A DNA stretch of 17,452 nt from Acidobacteriota bacterium (GTDB taxonomy: Bacteria; Acidobacteriota; Terriglobia; Terriglobales; Acidobacteriaceae). Positions 8,640-15,911 of the stretch are shown piece after piece; the stretch's first letter is position 1, and every line of letters starts with the position of its first letter. The stretch is taken from positions 1 through 17,452 of the forward strand of contig QIAR01000202.1 of NCBI GenBank assembly GCA_003225595.1. The letters are read 5' to 3'. The notes under the pieces are model-generated. The model worked only from the letters and a program-made list of their open reading frames with translations. It made no database searches and was not told where the DNA came from. Both the position numbers and the translations under genes were made by a program.

Positions 8640-8680
8640 GCGAATGTTCGCACTTTATGCACGCTTAACACTTTTGTCAA
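8640..8680 (-). promoter_or_regulatory. Strong sigma-70 promoter with adjacent inverted repeat
   Basis: Read on the minus strand: TTGACA (8675-8680, perfect consensus), a 17-base spacer and TAAAGT (8652-8657), about 49 bases before the coiled-coil gene's ATG at 8603. Touching the -10 box on its downstream side is GCGAA-CA-TTCGC (8640-8651), a 5-bp-arm inverted repeat over the expected transcription start, where a bound repressor would block initiation. The promoter call is good; the operator role is inference. Confidence 0.6.
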
Positions 8681-8811
8681 GAACAGAAGAGGTACGATGC
8701 ACTTCTTCGTTTGTTCCTTCGCGCCTCTTAACCCGGATTGATTGTATTTTATTCCTCGGGCTGGTTCTTCGTGGCCAATCCAGCATCCTTGCCTATGTGG
8801 GGACGGGCGTC

Positions 8812-8830
8812 CTCGCCCCTCCAGGGCGAG
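8812..8830 (-). terminator. Hairpin after the GAF-domain gene
   Basis: CTCGCCC (8812-8818), a 5-base loop and GGGCGAG (8824-8830) form a perfect 7-bp stem starting 10 bases after the stop of the GAF-domain gene. There is no T-run after it, so it could be a factor-assisted terminator or an RNA-stabilising hairpin. The flanking GGGGACGGGCG sequence is also GC-rich and may be part of a dispersed intergenic element. Confidence 0.4.
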
Positions 8831-8839
8831 CAAACTCGA

Positions 8840-10363
8840 CTAAGAAGGATGTGACAACACGAGGAGCATTATCAAAAGCAATACCACCGCGAGAGTGCCG
8901 ATCAGGTATTTATGCCCGACCACCCAGGATTCGCCACTCTCCGTCGCCTCCATTCCGCCCATAAACCGCGACAGAAATTCCGGAGTCTCGCCGTCTTCCA
9001 TGTCCTCGTCGTCGATCGCAAATTCATCATTCGGGAATTTGGACTCGCAGTCGAGACACAACGTGCGTCCTTCCGAAACCGGAAAGCCGCACTCACCACA
9101 TTTGCGGATGCCCGCCAGTTCGTTTTTTGCGTCGTTATCGGACGCTTCCGCCTGACCCGCACTTATCCCCGCAGTTTCGAGCTTCTGCGCTACGCAAGCT
9201 TCGCTGTTACGAAGTGCTGCGACGCTACGGTCTTGCTGTGAAGGCACTAGCAGTTCAGGAAGTTCTTCACCTTCGACGTGGGTCTTAGTCGCTACGGCGG
9301 AATCCCAGCCCTGCGTGGAGCAAAGGCGGAGTCCCCAGAAGGCCTGATCTTGGCCTGCTAAGACGGAAGCCTCAAGTGCAGGAGGAAACGCGCCATGAGC
9401 AGGCCCATCAACCCGCAGGGGAACGAGTTCCAATTCCATTGATTTCTCCAGGCCCTGATTGGCGCCCGAATTAGCTACTTCGATCTTTTCGGCCACTCGC
9501 TCCGCCACTTGAGGTGAATCCGAATTCTGAGTGGAGCGGCGCTGTAGGGCGGCGCGAACTGCGTCATTATCAGCATGGAGCTTAGCCTCTGAGACCAGAA
9601 TTCCCAGCTCAGATGATCTTTCCGCTCGCGCGTGAGCCTGGATCTCTTCCGCTTTCTCCGCAACCGATGCTGCTCGGTGTTCCTCCGCCTGCCCGGGCTT
9701 GGCCCGCGCCGCTTCGGCATGATCCAGCGCGGTGTGAACCATCTCTCCAAGGCGTTCGAGAGCCGCGATGTCGCGCTGTGCAAACGCATAAGCCTTCTCT
9801 GAGAACAGCTCAAAGACACCAGTGATTTCGTTTTCGCGAAGCAAGGGCATCACTACAACCGAGGCGATGCCCAGCGCCCGGCAGCTCTCCCGGTTTACAC
9901 GCGCATCCGTCTCTGCGTCGTCGCAACGCAAAATTTGCCCCGTGCGGACGCTTTTCCCGGAAAGCCCTGAATCTACCTGCAGGTGTGCTCCCAACTCTGG
10001 AGCGGATGACCCAGAGCTGGCGCGACACAGCATGACAGCGCCCTCACGCAGTGCAATTGCGGCGCCGGTCGCTCCCGTGATGTACTGGGCGCGTTCCGCC
10101 AACAGTTGCAACGTGGCGTTGAGATCCCGCTGCGCCATCCCAGATACTGAGCCGTCACCCCCGTCGGCGGGGAAATACAGCCCGGTATGTGCCGGGTGAT
10201 CCTGCCTGCTGGGTTCAGCATCCTGCTTTTCAACCTTCTTCCCGTTGGTCTCCCGCTGATCGATCTCGACTCGCTCCAGTTGCTGCGGGCTAACCTCTTG
10301 TGACGAGATTGTTTCTGTCCAAGTCTGAGAGAAATTGCGGTCGAGGATTGAGTAGTGGTCCAT
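8840..10363 (-). CDS. GAF-domain, zinc-ribbon, tail-anchored protein
   Basis: A 507-residue protein with an unusual build. Residues about 80-215 are a GAF domain (RDLNATLQLLAERAQYITG... GIASVVVMPLL... GVFELFSEKAYAF), a small-molecule or redox sensing fold. Residues 220-420 are Ala/Glu/Gln-rich, probably partly helical or disordered, with no recognised domain. A zinc ribbon follows, with Cys422, Cys425, Cys436 and Cys439 (CGECGFPVS... CLDC). Then comes an acidic stretch (DDEDMEDGE) and one C-terminal membrane helix (about 485-504) with only a few residues after it. No kinase, cyclase or DNA-binding domain is attached, so it is not a classic two-component sensor; the cytoplasmic parts would be anchored to the inner membrane by the tail. 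The ribosome site before the ATG at 10363 is poor, so the exact start is less sure. Partner unknown. Confidence 0.75.
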   Translation of the reverse strand: MDHYSILDRNFSQTWTETISSQEVSPQQLERVEIDQRETNGKKVEKQDAEPSRQDHPAHTGLYFPADGGDGSVSGMAQRDLNATLQLLAERAQYITGATGAAIALREGAVMLCRASSGSSAPELGAHLQVDSGLSGKSVRTGQILRCDDAETDARVNRESCRALGIASVVVMPLLRENEITGVFELFSEKAYAFAQRDIAALERLGEMVHTALDHAEAARAKPGQAEEHRAASVAEKAEEIQAHARAERSSELGILVSEAKLHADNDAVRAALQRRSTQNSDSPQVAERVAEKIEVANSGANQGLEKSMELELVPLRVDGPAHGAFPPALEASVLAGQDQAFWGLRLCSTQGWDSAVATKTHVEGEELPELLVPSQQDRSVAALRNSEACVAQKLETAGISAGQAEASDNDAKNELAGIRKCGECGFPVSEGRTLCLDCESKFPNDEFAIDDEDMEDGETPEFLSRFMGGMEATESGESWVVGHKYLIGTLAVVLLLIMLLVLSHPS

Positions 10364-10519
10364 GCCGAATCTGTCGTTCTCTCTGCTGGCCTGTGCTGCG
10401 TTCAGGAGCAGGAAAAGCCCCGGCTTTATGTCCGTAGCCGTGCCCTACTGCCCCGAGTGAGATTTTGAGGGTCTTGCTCGAAGTTTCGCTCCCAGAAGCG
10501 GGACTGTCAAGCTAGAAGC
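10364..10519. other. Intergenic stretch between the GAF gene and the cytochrome remnant
   Basis: No gene is seen. It contains a small palindrome AAAGCC-CC-GGCTTT (10414-10427) about 50 bases upstream of the GAF-domain gene. The GAF gene's promoter should be here, but I cannot point to convincing hexamers. The right end may contain further unrecognisable cytochrome c remains. Confidence 0.4.
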
Positions 10520-10780
10520 TCACACGAAGGTCTACGACCAAAGGCACTGGGAATGACTGCGTTCTATCCTCGCGTCCCAATTCGATCTCGCAGCCGCCGG
10601 ACAAGCCTGACTGGCAGATGTTCTGGGTCGTCAAACACGGCATCCGTTAAGCGGGACGGGCCCTCGGGACGGAGAGATGCCGGATGACAAGATTGCAGCG
10701 TCGTGACCTTCCTGAGCCATCTCAAAAATCTGCCGCCGGACGTGGAGGCCAAATGGCGTGCTCCTCGGCAGAACAAGTAG
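10520..10780 (+). pseudogene. Decayed cytochrome c gene (C-terminal part)
   Basis: Pieces of one cytochrome c-like protein are readable in shifting plus-strand frames. They are GLRPKALGMTAFYPRVP (to about 10579), then SQPPDKPDWQMFWVVKHGIR ending at an in-frame TAA (10648-10650). Next is DGEMPDDKI in another frame, and from about 10697 SVVTFLSHLKNLPPDVEAKW, ending at TAG (10778-10780). The order and wording (PDWQ.FWVVKHGIR, then VTFLSHL..LPP) match the C-terminal half of small soluble or membrane-linked c-type cytochromes. At least three frameshifts and one stop break it. No intact CXXCH haem site is visible upstream; a Cys-Gln-Ala ... Ser-x-His-Glu-Gly stretch near 10505-10531 might be the ruined haem motif. 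A minus-strand open frame over the same bases is a shadow. Too many lesions for sequencing error; a true remnant. Confidence 0.75.
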
Positions 10781-10835
10781 AAATGAGACCGAAGATCTTT
10801 TCTGAGCGAGAGTCCGCTACAATCCCTTCGTGTTA

Positions 10836-10858
10836 CTTTGTGTCCTTCGTGGTTTAAG
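10836..10858 (+). repeat. Imperfect intergenic repeat, copy 1
   Basis: CTTTGTGTCCTTCGTGGTTT followed by AAG. It belongs to a family of 18-24-base units sharing the core GYGTCCTYYGTGGTTWAAG. This copy and the next lie after the 3' end of chrA; three more lie before its 5' end. Confidence 0.55.
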
Positions 10859-10893
10859 ATTCTTGTTGTTCAGCCCTTGGAATTCCGTTGATC

Positions 10894-10915
10894 CTGCGCG
10901 TCCTCTGTGGTTAAG
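10894..10915 (+). repeat. Imperfect intergenic repeat, copy 2
   Basis: CTGCGCGTCCTCTGTGGTTA followed by AG, ending 6 bases before the chrA stop codon. Same core and same orientation as copy 1, 35 bases away. Confidence 0.55.
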
Positions 10916-10921
10916 AAGTTT

Positions 10922-12085
10922 TCATCCATGCCGCAGCAACAAACCCGCCACTGCCGCCACTGCGATGATCACCGGCTCCGGCACCTTCCACCGGAAGAGC
11001 ACCGCCAGGCTCACCACAGCGATCACCACGGTCGGCAAATCATAAATCGAGCGCCGCGCTAGGACCACGACCGCGCCTGCGATGGCGCCAGCAGCGGCTG
11101 CCGTGACGCCACGCACAAACGCATTCAACTGTGGATTCTTCGCCCACCGTTTATACGATGGTGCCAGCACCACTACGACCAGATACACGGGCAAGAACAC
11201 GCCCAGTGCAGCCGCCGTAGCGCCCTTCGCGCCCGCAACCAGGTAGCCGATGAAAGCCACCGTGATTACCACTGGTCCCGGCGTGATCATCGCTACCGCC
11301 ACTGCGTCCACAAACTGGCGATCCGTGAGCCAATGGTGTCCTTGCACTACTCCGCCGTACAAGAACGGGACAATAGCCAGGCCACTGCCGAAGACAAACA
11401 TTCCTGCTTTGGCGAAATACAGAAAGATTTCCCACAACCGGCTGTTCGCAGGCAATACTGCGGTTGCCAGGAACAAGCCCGCCGCGCTCCCCACGCGCGC
11501 CCGCACTGGGAACGACTTGACCAGCATCGCAACCACACCACCTAGCAAGAATAACCAGATGATCTCGCGAGAAGTCCACGCCGTCGAAACCGCCAGCACT
11601 CCGAAGATTGCCCACAGCATTCGATCTTTCCCTAACGTGATCTTGGTAAGCTTGAAAGCGGAGCGCGCGATAATTCCAATCACTGCCGCTCCGATCCCGT
11701 AAAACATTCCCTGCATCCACGCCAGTCCGCCGAAGCGCACGTACGCCGCCGATAGCGCCAACACCATCAAGAACGACGGCACGATGAATGCCACTCCCAC
11801 CAGCGTTGCACCCAGCACTCCCGCACGCAGGTAGCCCAGATAAATAGCCAGTTGCGCCGCCAGCGGACCTGGCGCGAGTTGTGCCAGAGCCAGGCCTTCA
11901 ACATAATCTTCTCTGCTGATCCAGCCGCGCTCATCGACTAAATCCTGTTGCATGTGTCCAGCGAGCGCAATCGGCCCACCAAAGCCTACGGTTCCCAGCC
12001 ACAGGAAGTAACCGACGAATCGTGACAGCGAAATAGGTTCGTGTTGCTCCGGTTTGCCTCGAGCTGTCCCTTGAGAAACGTTCAT
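10922..12085 (-). CDS. chrA: Chromate transporter ChrA (two-domain CHR family)
   Basis: An inner-membrane pump of the CHR superfamily that expels chromate from the cytoplasm, the main resistance step. The 387-residue protein is the long, two-domain form: an N-terminal repeat with GTVGFGGP (31-38) and LAQLAPGP (67-74), and a C-terminal repeat with FGSGLAIVPFL (232-242) and AMITPGPV (265-272). About 10-12 hydrophobic segments are visible. The start ATG at 12085 is preceded by GGGAAG a few bases upstream; the N-terminal 20 residues are polar and cytoplasmic. It is last in the minus-strand chr cluster, separated from the DUF1259 gene by a 117-base gap full of short repeats, so it may also have its own promoter or a processing site there. 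Identity is supported independently by the two ChrB-type genes upstream. Confidence 0.93.
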   Translation of the reverse strand: MNVSQGTARGKPEQHEPISLSRFVGYFLWLGTVGFGGPIALAGHMQQDLVDERGWISREDYVEGLALAQLAPGPLAAQLAIYLGYLRAGVLGATLVGVAFIVPSFLMVLALSAAYVRFGGLAWMQGMFYGIGAAVIGIIARSAFKLTKITLGKDRMLWAIFGVLAVSTAWTSREIIWLFLLGGVVAMLVKSFPVRARVGSAAGLFLATAVLPANSRLWEIFLYFAKAGMFVFGSGLAIVPFLYGGVVQGHHWLTDRQFVDAVAVAMITPGPVVITVAFIGYLVAGAKGATAAALGVFLPVYLVVVVLAPSYKRWAKNPQLNAFVRGVTAAAAGAIAGAVVVLARRSIYDLPTVVIAVVSLAVLFRWKVPEPVIIAVAAVAGLLLRHG

Positions 12086-12106
12086 TCTTCCCGTACTTTT
12101 CGAATG

Positions 12107-12196
12107 CTTTGCGTCCTTCGCGAACCCCTCGCGTCCTTTGTGGTTAAAGGCCCTCTGCGACGTGAAACCACCCTCTGCGTCCTCTTTGGTAAAAGG
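12107..12196 (+). repeat. Cluster of three imperfect intergenic repeats, copies 3-5
   Basis: Three tandem-like relatives of the same unit: CTTTGCGTCCTTCG at 12107-12120, truncated; CCTCGCGTCCTTTGTGGTTA plus AAGG at 12127-12150; and CTCTGCGTCCTCTTTGGTAA plus AAGG at 12173-12196. They fill most of the gap between chrA and the DUF1259 gene. All copies point the same way. On the transcribed strand they read as CCTTTAACCACAAAGGACGC. Confidence 0.6.
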
Positions 12197-12202
12197 TTCT
12201 GG

Positions 12203-13153
12203 TTACTTCTTGGAGTTCGTCAGTTCCAGCGCCGCCCGCAGGCCCTTAGCCAACTTCGCCGCATCATCGTTCGCCCAGAAATGCATGAAGAACAGCCGCG
12301 GCTCTTCCGTCAGCATGTGGCTGTGTACGGCTGTGACCTCGATTCCGTTCTCTCGCAGCGCCTTCATCACCGGGTTCACCTCTTTCCCGGTCAAGACGAA
12401 ATCGCCGGTAATCGCGGCCTTGGCATTTCCCGTCGGCTGGAAATTCAACGCGGTTGCCACACCCATCGACGGTGGCACGATCATTGCGCTCTCAGTGATC
12501 GTTTCCGCCCGTGGAATTGAGATCTGCAGGATCCCGCCATTCACTTTTCCTGTGTGCCCCAGGGTGTCCTCGATCTTCTTCTGGTCAATCCCTAGTGCCT
12601 CTGTCGACGGGGCTGCACCGCCCGCATCCGGCCCCGGCGTCTTGGTCAGTGCCAATGCGTCACGGATCGTCTGCGCCATCTTCACAGCATCTCCGTGACT
12701 GTCGAGATGCATGTACATCACGCGAGGCGATTCGCCGATCAGATGATTGTGCACCGCCGCAACCTCGATTCCACTCTCCCGCAACTTTCGCATGACCGGA
12801 TCGACTTCATCTTCCGTCAGCACCAGGTCACCCATAACCATCGCGCCGCTCTCCACACGTTTGAAAGCGGTCCACGCCCCCAGCGCCAGTCCAGGCTTGA
12901 TGGCCACACCATTGATGGTCACGTGCAAGTCCTTGCGCGGCATGCCGAACCGGATCACATCCCCGGTCACCTGCCCTGGCCTGCCCATCGCATCTTGTAC
13001 CGGCTTCCAATCGTTGCCGGGATTTTGGGTTGCGGACTTTGCCTCCTGCGCACTGGCGGCGCTGGTCATGAGTAATGCGATGCACAACACAGCCACCGTG
13101 CTAACACGAATGAGACCACCACGATTGACCCTTCGAAATCTTACTTTCCGCAT
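12203..13153 (-). CDS. Secreted tandem-DUF1259 (LppY/LpqO-like) protein in the chr cluster
   Basis: A 316-residue exported protein with two copies of DUF1259. A signal peptide covers residues 1-35 (basic RKVRFRR start, hydrophobic VSTVAVLCIALLM, cleavage after ASA before QE). Repeat 1 is about 48-170, repeat 2 about 188-312. Both end in the same pattern: GIEVAAVHNH then PRVMYMH (His135, His137, His149), and GIEVTAVHSH then PRLFFMH (His277, His279, His291). The paired histidines look like a metal or anion site, but this is inference. The start is ATG at 13153 with AGGAG 6 bases upstream; a longer frame from 13729 runs back through the MFS gene and is rejected. It lies 26 bases after the MFS stop, so it is cotranscribed. 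A periplasmic role in handling chromate or its reduced products is suggested only by context. Confidence 0.85.
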   Translation of the reverse strand: MRKVRFRRVNRGGLIRVSTVAVLCIALLMTSAASAQEAKSATQNPGNDWKPVQDAMGRPGQVTGDVIRFGMPRKDLHVTINGVAIKPGLALGAWTAFKRVESGAMVMGDLVLTEDEVDPVMRKLRESGIEVAAVHNHLIGESPRVMYMHLDSHGDAVKMAQTIRDALALTKTPGPDAGGAAPSTEALGIDQKKIEDTLGHTGKVNGGILQISIPRAETITESAMIVPPSMGVATALNFQPTGNAKAAITGDFVLTGKEVNPVMKALRENGIEVTAVHSHMLTEEPRLFFMHFWANDDAAKLAKGLRAALELTNSKK

Positions 13154-13179
13154 GACACACTCCTTTTCCCAAAATTCAG

Positions 13180-14457
13180 TTAACTCGCCTTGTTTTTGCC
13201 GATAGCGGCCGCGATCGCAAGCTGCATTGTCTCCTTCGATGTGCCACCCTGTTCTTCGGGAGGCTTCACCCCACGAAACGCGCGATACAGAAAAATGTCG
13301 TAGCTGATTTTCATGCCGCCTCCCAGCAGCAGCGGCGCGGACAACGCCACCTTCTGCATGAATACTCCAGCCAGAGAAGATGCAATCGCCCAGCACACGT
13401 TGCGTGTAAGATTCGTGATCCCGCTTGCAAACGTGCGGTCCTCGGCTCGCACCACGGCAGCGATGTAAGATTGGCGCGTGGGAACGTCCATCTCCACCAG
13501 ACCTTCGCGCAGCAGGAAAAACACAACCGCCAGCTTGAACGACGGAGCGAAGGGTACTGCCATCAGAAAGAGACTCGACGGAAGGTGGGTGAATACCATC
13601 GTATTCAGCAAACCGATTCTCCGTGCCAGCCACGCCGCACCCAGGTGCGAAACCGCATTTAGAACGTGAACCGAGAAAAACAAAATACCTAGATTCTGCA
13701 CGGGCACTCCAAAGCGTCGGAAGAACCAATAGGAGACCAGTGCATCCGTCAGGAATCCGCCACCTAAACTGTCGAGCGAGAACAGCGCGGCCAGCTTTGC
13801 GACGATCCTCTTGGTCTCCGGCGCCACCGAAATTGCGGGCGATGGCAGCGCTGCCCCTGCCCGCTCCACCCGCGACGAAAGTAGCAGGTATAAAAACACC
13901 GTTAGAAGATTCAGTCCGGCATAGCCGAGAAACACGCTCTTATACGATGTCCCTGCATCAATTGCGAACCACCGCTGCAAAATGTATGGAATGCCCGCGC
14001 CCAGCGCTCCCAGTGCATGTCCACTGTCCAGAACCAGGTTGTACCAGGAAAGTGTCCATGTTCTCCGTTCGGCGGAAACCAGTCCCGGAATAATGGCCTG
14101 TTCCAACGCGAACGCCGCGGTGCGATCCGTCCCCATGCCATTGAGCATTCCTATGAATGCCAACGGCAACAGTCCTGCAAGATGCAAGCTCAGCAGCAAG
14201 CCCAATCCGCCCACCGTGCTGAGGAGGGCGAGAACACTAAGGCTCCGCCTTCTTCCAAACCAATCTCCCCGCAGACTGACCATCGCGGTCGCGACTGCTC
14301 CGCCCGCCAGCCCCGTTGCAATCACCAACCCTATTTCAGCCGACGATGCGCCACCATGAAACAGATAAATCCCGAGCAACACGCCCAGCAACCCGATGCC
14401 GAACGAGCGCAAGAGAGCGGCCCCGTAAATCAGCACTAGATCGCGTTTTGCTCCCAT
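13180..14457 (-). CDS. MFS transporter in the chromate-resistance cluster
   Basis: A 425-residue major facilitator superfamily protein with about 11-12 membrane segments. The typical MFS loop between segments 2 and 3 is present in altered form (RGDWFGRRRSLSV), and a central cytoplasmic loop near residues 200-220 (SRVERAGAALPS) divides the halves. The start ATG at 14457 follows GAGGG with a 7-base gap and lies 3 bases after the stop of the ChrB-domain gene, so the two are almost certainly on one message. MFS genes are known beside chrB and chrA in other bacteria; the solute is not established. It may export chromate, a reduced product or a stress metabolite. The family is clear, substrate unknown. 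Confidence 0.85.
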   Translation of the reverse strand: MGAKRDLVLIYGAALLRSFGIGLLGVLLGIYLFHGGASSAEIGLVIATGLAGGAVATAMVSLRGDWFGRRRSLSVLALLSTVGGLGLLLSLHLAGLLPLAFIGMLNGMGTDRTAAFALEQAIIPGLVSAERRTWTLSWYNLVLDSGHALGALGAGIPYILQRWFAIDAGTSYKSVFLGYAGLNLLTVFLYLLLSSRVERAGAALPSPAISVAPETKRIVAKLAALFSLDSLGGGFLTDALVSYWFFRRFGVPVQNLGILFFSVHVLNAVSHLGAAWLARRIGLLNTMVFTHLPSSLFLMAVPFAPSFKLAVVFFLLREGLVEMDVPTRQSYIAAVVRAEDRTFASGITNLTRNVCWAIASSLAGVFMQKVALSAPLLLGGGMKISYDIFLYRAFRGVKPPEEQGGTSKETMQLAIAAAIGKNKAS

Positions 14458-14460
14458 GCT

Positions 14461-14898
14461 TCAGCCCTCGCTCGGTCGGCAATACTCGTAGAGCGCGTCA
14501 TAAACGGGAAACTGCCGGGCCAGCCGTTCTTCATCAGAGAGGCCCATTGCCGCAAAGCCTTGGGCCAGCGCACGCAAGCCGATTCCCTCGGCCGCCGCGT
14601 GTTCCTGGCCTTTGATATCTGCTGCCCGCACGATTAATGCCAGCCGTGCCAATGCCGGATCGTGCAATTCGAAATCTTGGATAATGGCTTCAAACGAGCA
14701 GCGTTCGCCGCGATGGTTCAACTTAACCTCGCTCAGTCGTGGGGCATCGAAGGGGGTCGCGTTCACTTGTTTGGCGGTTTTCAATAGCTCGGTCTCATTC
14801 ACAAAAAGGAACTCTGCCTGCGGATCGACAAACCGCCGGATCAGCCATGGACACGCCACGCGATCGACCTTGATGTTGCGCCGCGTAATCCACTTCAT
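14461..14898 (-). CDS. Stand-alone ChrB C-terminal-domain protein (chromate resistance)
   Basis: A 145-residue protein made only of the ChrB C-terminal (Chrome_Resist) domain. It shows DRVACPWLIRRFVDPQAEF (12-30), HRGERCSFEAI (62-72) and a C-terminal helical part. It resembles the C-terminal half of the full-length ChrB next door (DRVSSAWLIRRFIDP; HRGEDCTFETL) but has Cys16 where the larger protein has Ser. Annotations of this family as 'exported' are not supported here: there is no signal peptide. The start is ATG at 14898, with GGAGG 6 bases upstream; the longer frame from 14961 adds 21 residues unlike the family. It lies 63 bases after chrB and 3 bases before the MFS gene. Likely a cytoplasmic partner of chromate sensing or detoxification; exact activity unknown. 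Confidence 0.88.
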   Translation of the reverse strand: MKWITRRNIKVDRVACPWLIRRFVDPQAEFLFVNETELLKTAKQVNATPFDAPRLSEVKLNHRGERCSFEAIIQDFELHDPALARLALIVRAADIKGQEHAAAEGIGLRALAQGFAAMGLSDEERLARQFPVYDALYEYCRPSEG

Positions 14899-14961
14899 GC
14901 CGCACCTCCAGTGTTCGCCGGGGATTCGCCGGGCGAGACACGCCCCCGACATCCATCCCAC

Positions 14962-15903
14962 TCACGCAAGCCCGTGATAGAGGCCCTCGATCAAATCCAT
15001 TCCGCGCTGCAGCAGTTCCTCATCCGCTACGCCCTGATTCGCCCAGCCATTCAACACCTGATCAATCCCCAATGCCTCCACCCGGCCGAACTTTTCGTCC
15101 CCCAGATCAGCGTCATGGATCATCTGCGCAACCTTGCGGACCTTGGCTTCGCGAATCGCAAACTGCTTGCACAGAGTCTCAAAAGTGCAATCTTCTCCGC
15201 GGTGCCCGAATCCCTCGGCATGGAACATGTCGAACGGCACGGCTTCTGGATGATCCGCCGCATCGTCGCCAAAGACGAATCGCGCTTTAGGATCAATAAA
15301 CCGCCGGATCAGCCACGCCGACGAGACGCGGTCAATTCCCGGCCGGGGACGCGTCATCCATACGCGATTCAGGTACTCGCGTGCTTTGCTCTTGCTCCTA
15401 CTCACCGGTCTTGCCCCATCCGATTCCTCGCTCCGAGCCAGCAGGGTTTCCACTCGGCCGCGTAGCGGGCTCTGAAAGAAGTCAATTGCAGAAATTTCCT
15501 GGAAACGTCGCCGCAGCCGGCTGAGCCGCCCCGCGGGCCTGCGAGCAGGCGAGAGTGCCACCAGTTTTTTCAAATCGCGCAGCAGACTTTCATAATCCTT
15601 GGACCGAGCTTCCATAAAGAGCTGCTTCAGTTTCTGCTCAGGCAAATCGTCGAACGCATGTACCTGCACCACGGAGGCCTGCCCCCTATAATTGCGAATC
15701 GCGGTCGCCAGCCACTCCAACTTCTCCTGATTCGCCGCCGAGTTCGGCAACACATACCCCGAACTCCGCAGCGCCAGCACCCCGTACCGCTGCAGCTTGC
15801 GCCAGACCTCCACTCGCTGGCTGGCGCGGCTGGTGGGGAGACTAAATACCAGCAGCAACCACGGTACCCTGTCGTTGTTGTTGGTCGGACACGTTACAGC
15901 CAT
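14962..15903 (-). CDS. chrB: Chromate resistance regulator ChrB
   Basis: A two-domain ChrB, 313 residues. The N-terminal domain (about 13-170) opens with the family pattern WLLLVFSLPTSRASQRVEVWRKL and the YVLP strand; the C-terminal Chrome_Resist domain (about 178-310) has DRVSSAWLIRRFIDP, HRGEDCTFE and a DAD motif. In studied bacteria ChrB senses chromate and controls the chr promoter. The start is placed at ATG 15903, giving the normal family N-terminus; the longer frame from 15999 adds 32 residues unlike ChrB. There is no ribosome site before this ATG, and the best promoter puts the transcript start within about 3 bases of it, so the message may be leaderless. chrB heads the cluster that continues with the ChrB-domain protein, MFS, DUF1259 and chrA genes. 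Confidence 0.9.
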   Translation of the reverse strand: MAVTCPTNNNDRVPWLLLVFSLPTSRASQRVEVWRKLQRYGVLALRSSGYVLPNSAANQEKLEWLATAIRNYRGQASVVQVHAFDDLPEQKLKQLFMEARSKDYESLLRDLKKLVALSPARRPAGRLSRLRRRFQEISAIDFFQSPLRGRVETLLARSEESDGARPVSRSKSKAREYLNRVWMTRPRPGIDRVSSAWLIRRFIDPKARFVFGDDAADHPEAVPFDMFHAEGFGHRGEDCTFETLCKQFAIREAKVRKVAQMIHDADLGDEKFGRVEALGIDQVLNGWANQGVADEELLQRGMDLIEGLYHGLA

Positions 15904-15911
15904 TGCAATAA

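Noticed and set aside
10564..10776. 70-residue minus-strand open frame
   Set aside because: The plus strand of the same bases encodes recognisable cytochrome c fragments; the minus frame is a shadow of the pseudogene.
10836..12196. CRISPR array
   Set aside because: The repeats are imperfect, irregularly spaced and partly separated by a whole gene; no uniform spacers and no cas genes.
13154..13729. N-terminal extension of the DUF1259 protein
   Set aside because: It runs through the MFS gene in another frame; a good ribosome site and a signal peptide fix the start at 13153.
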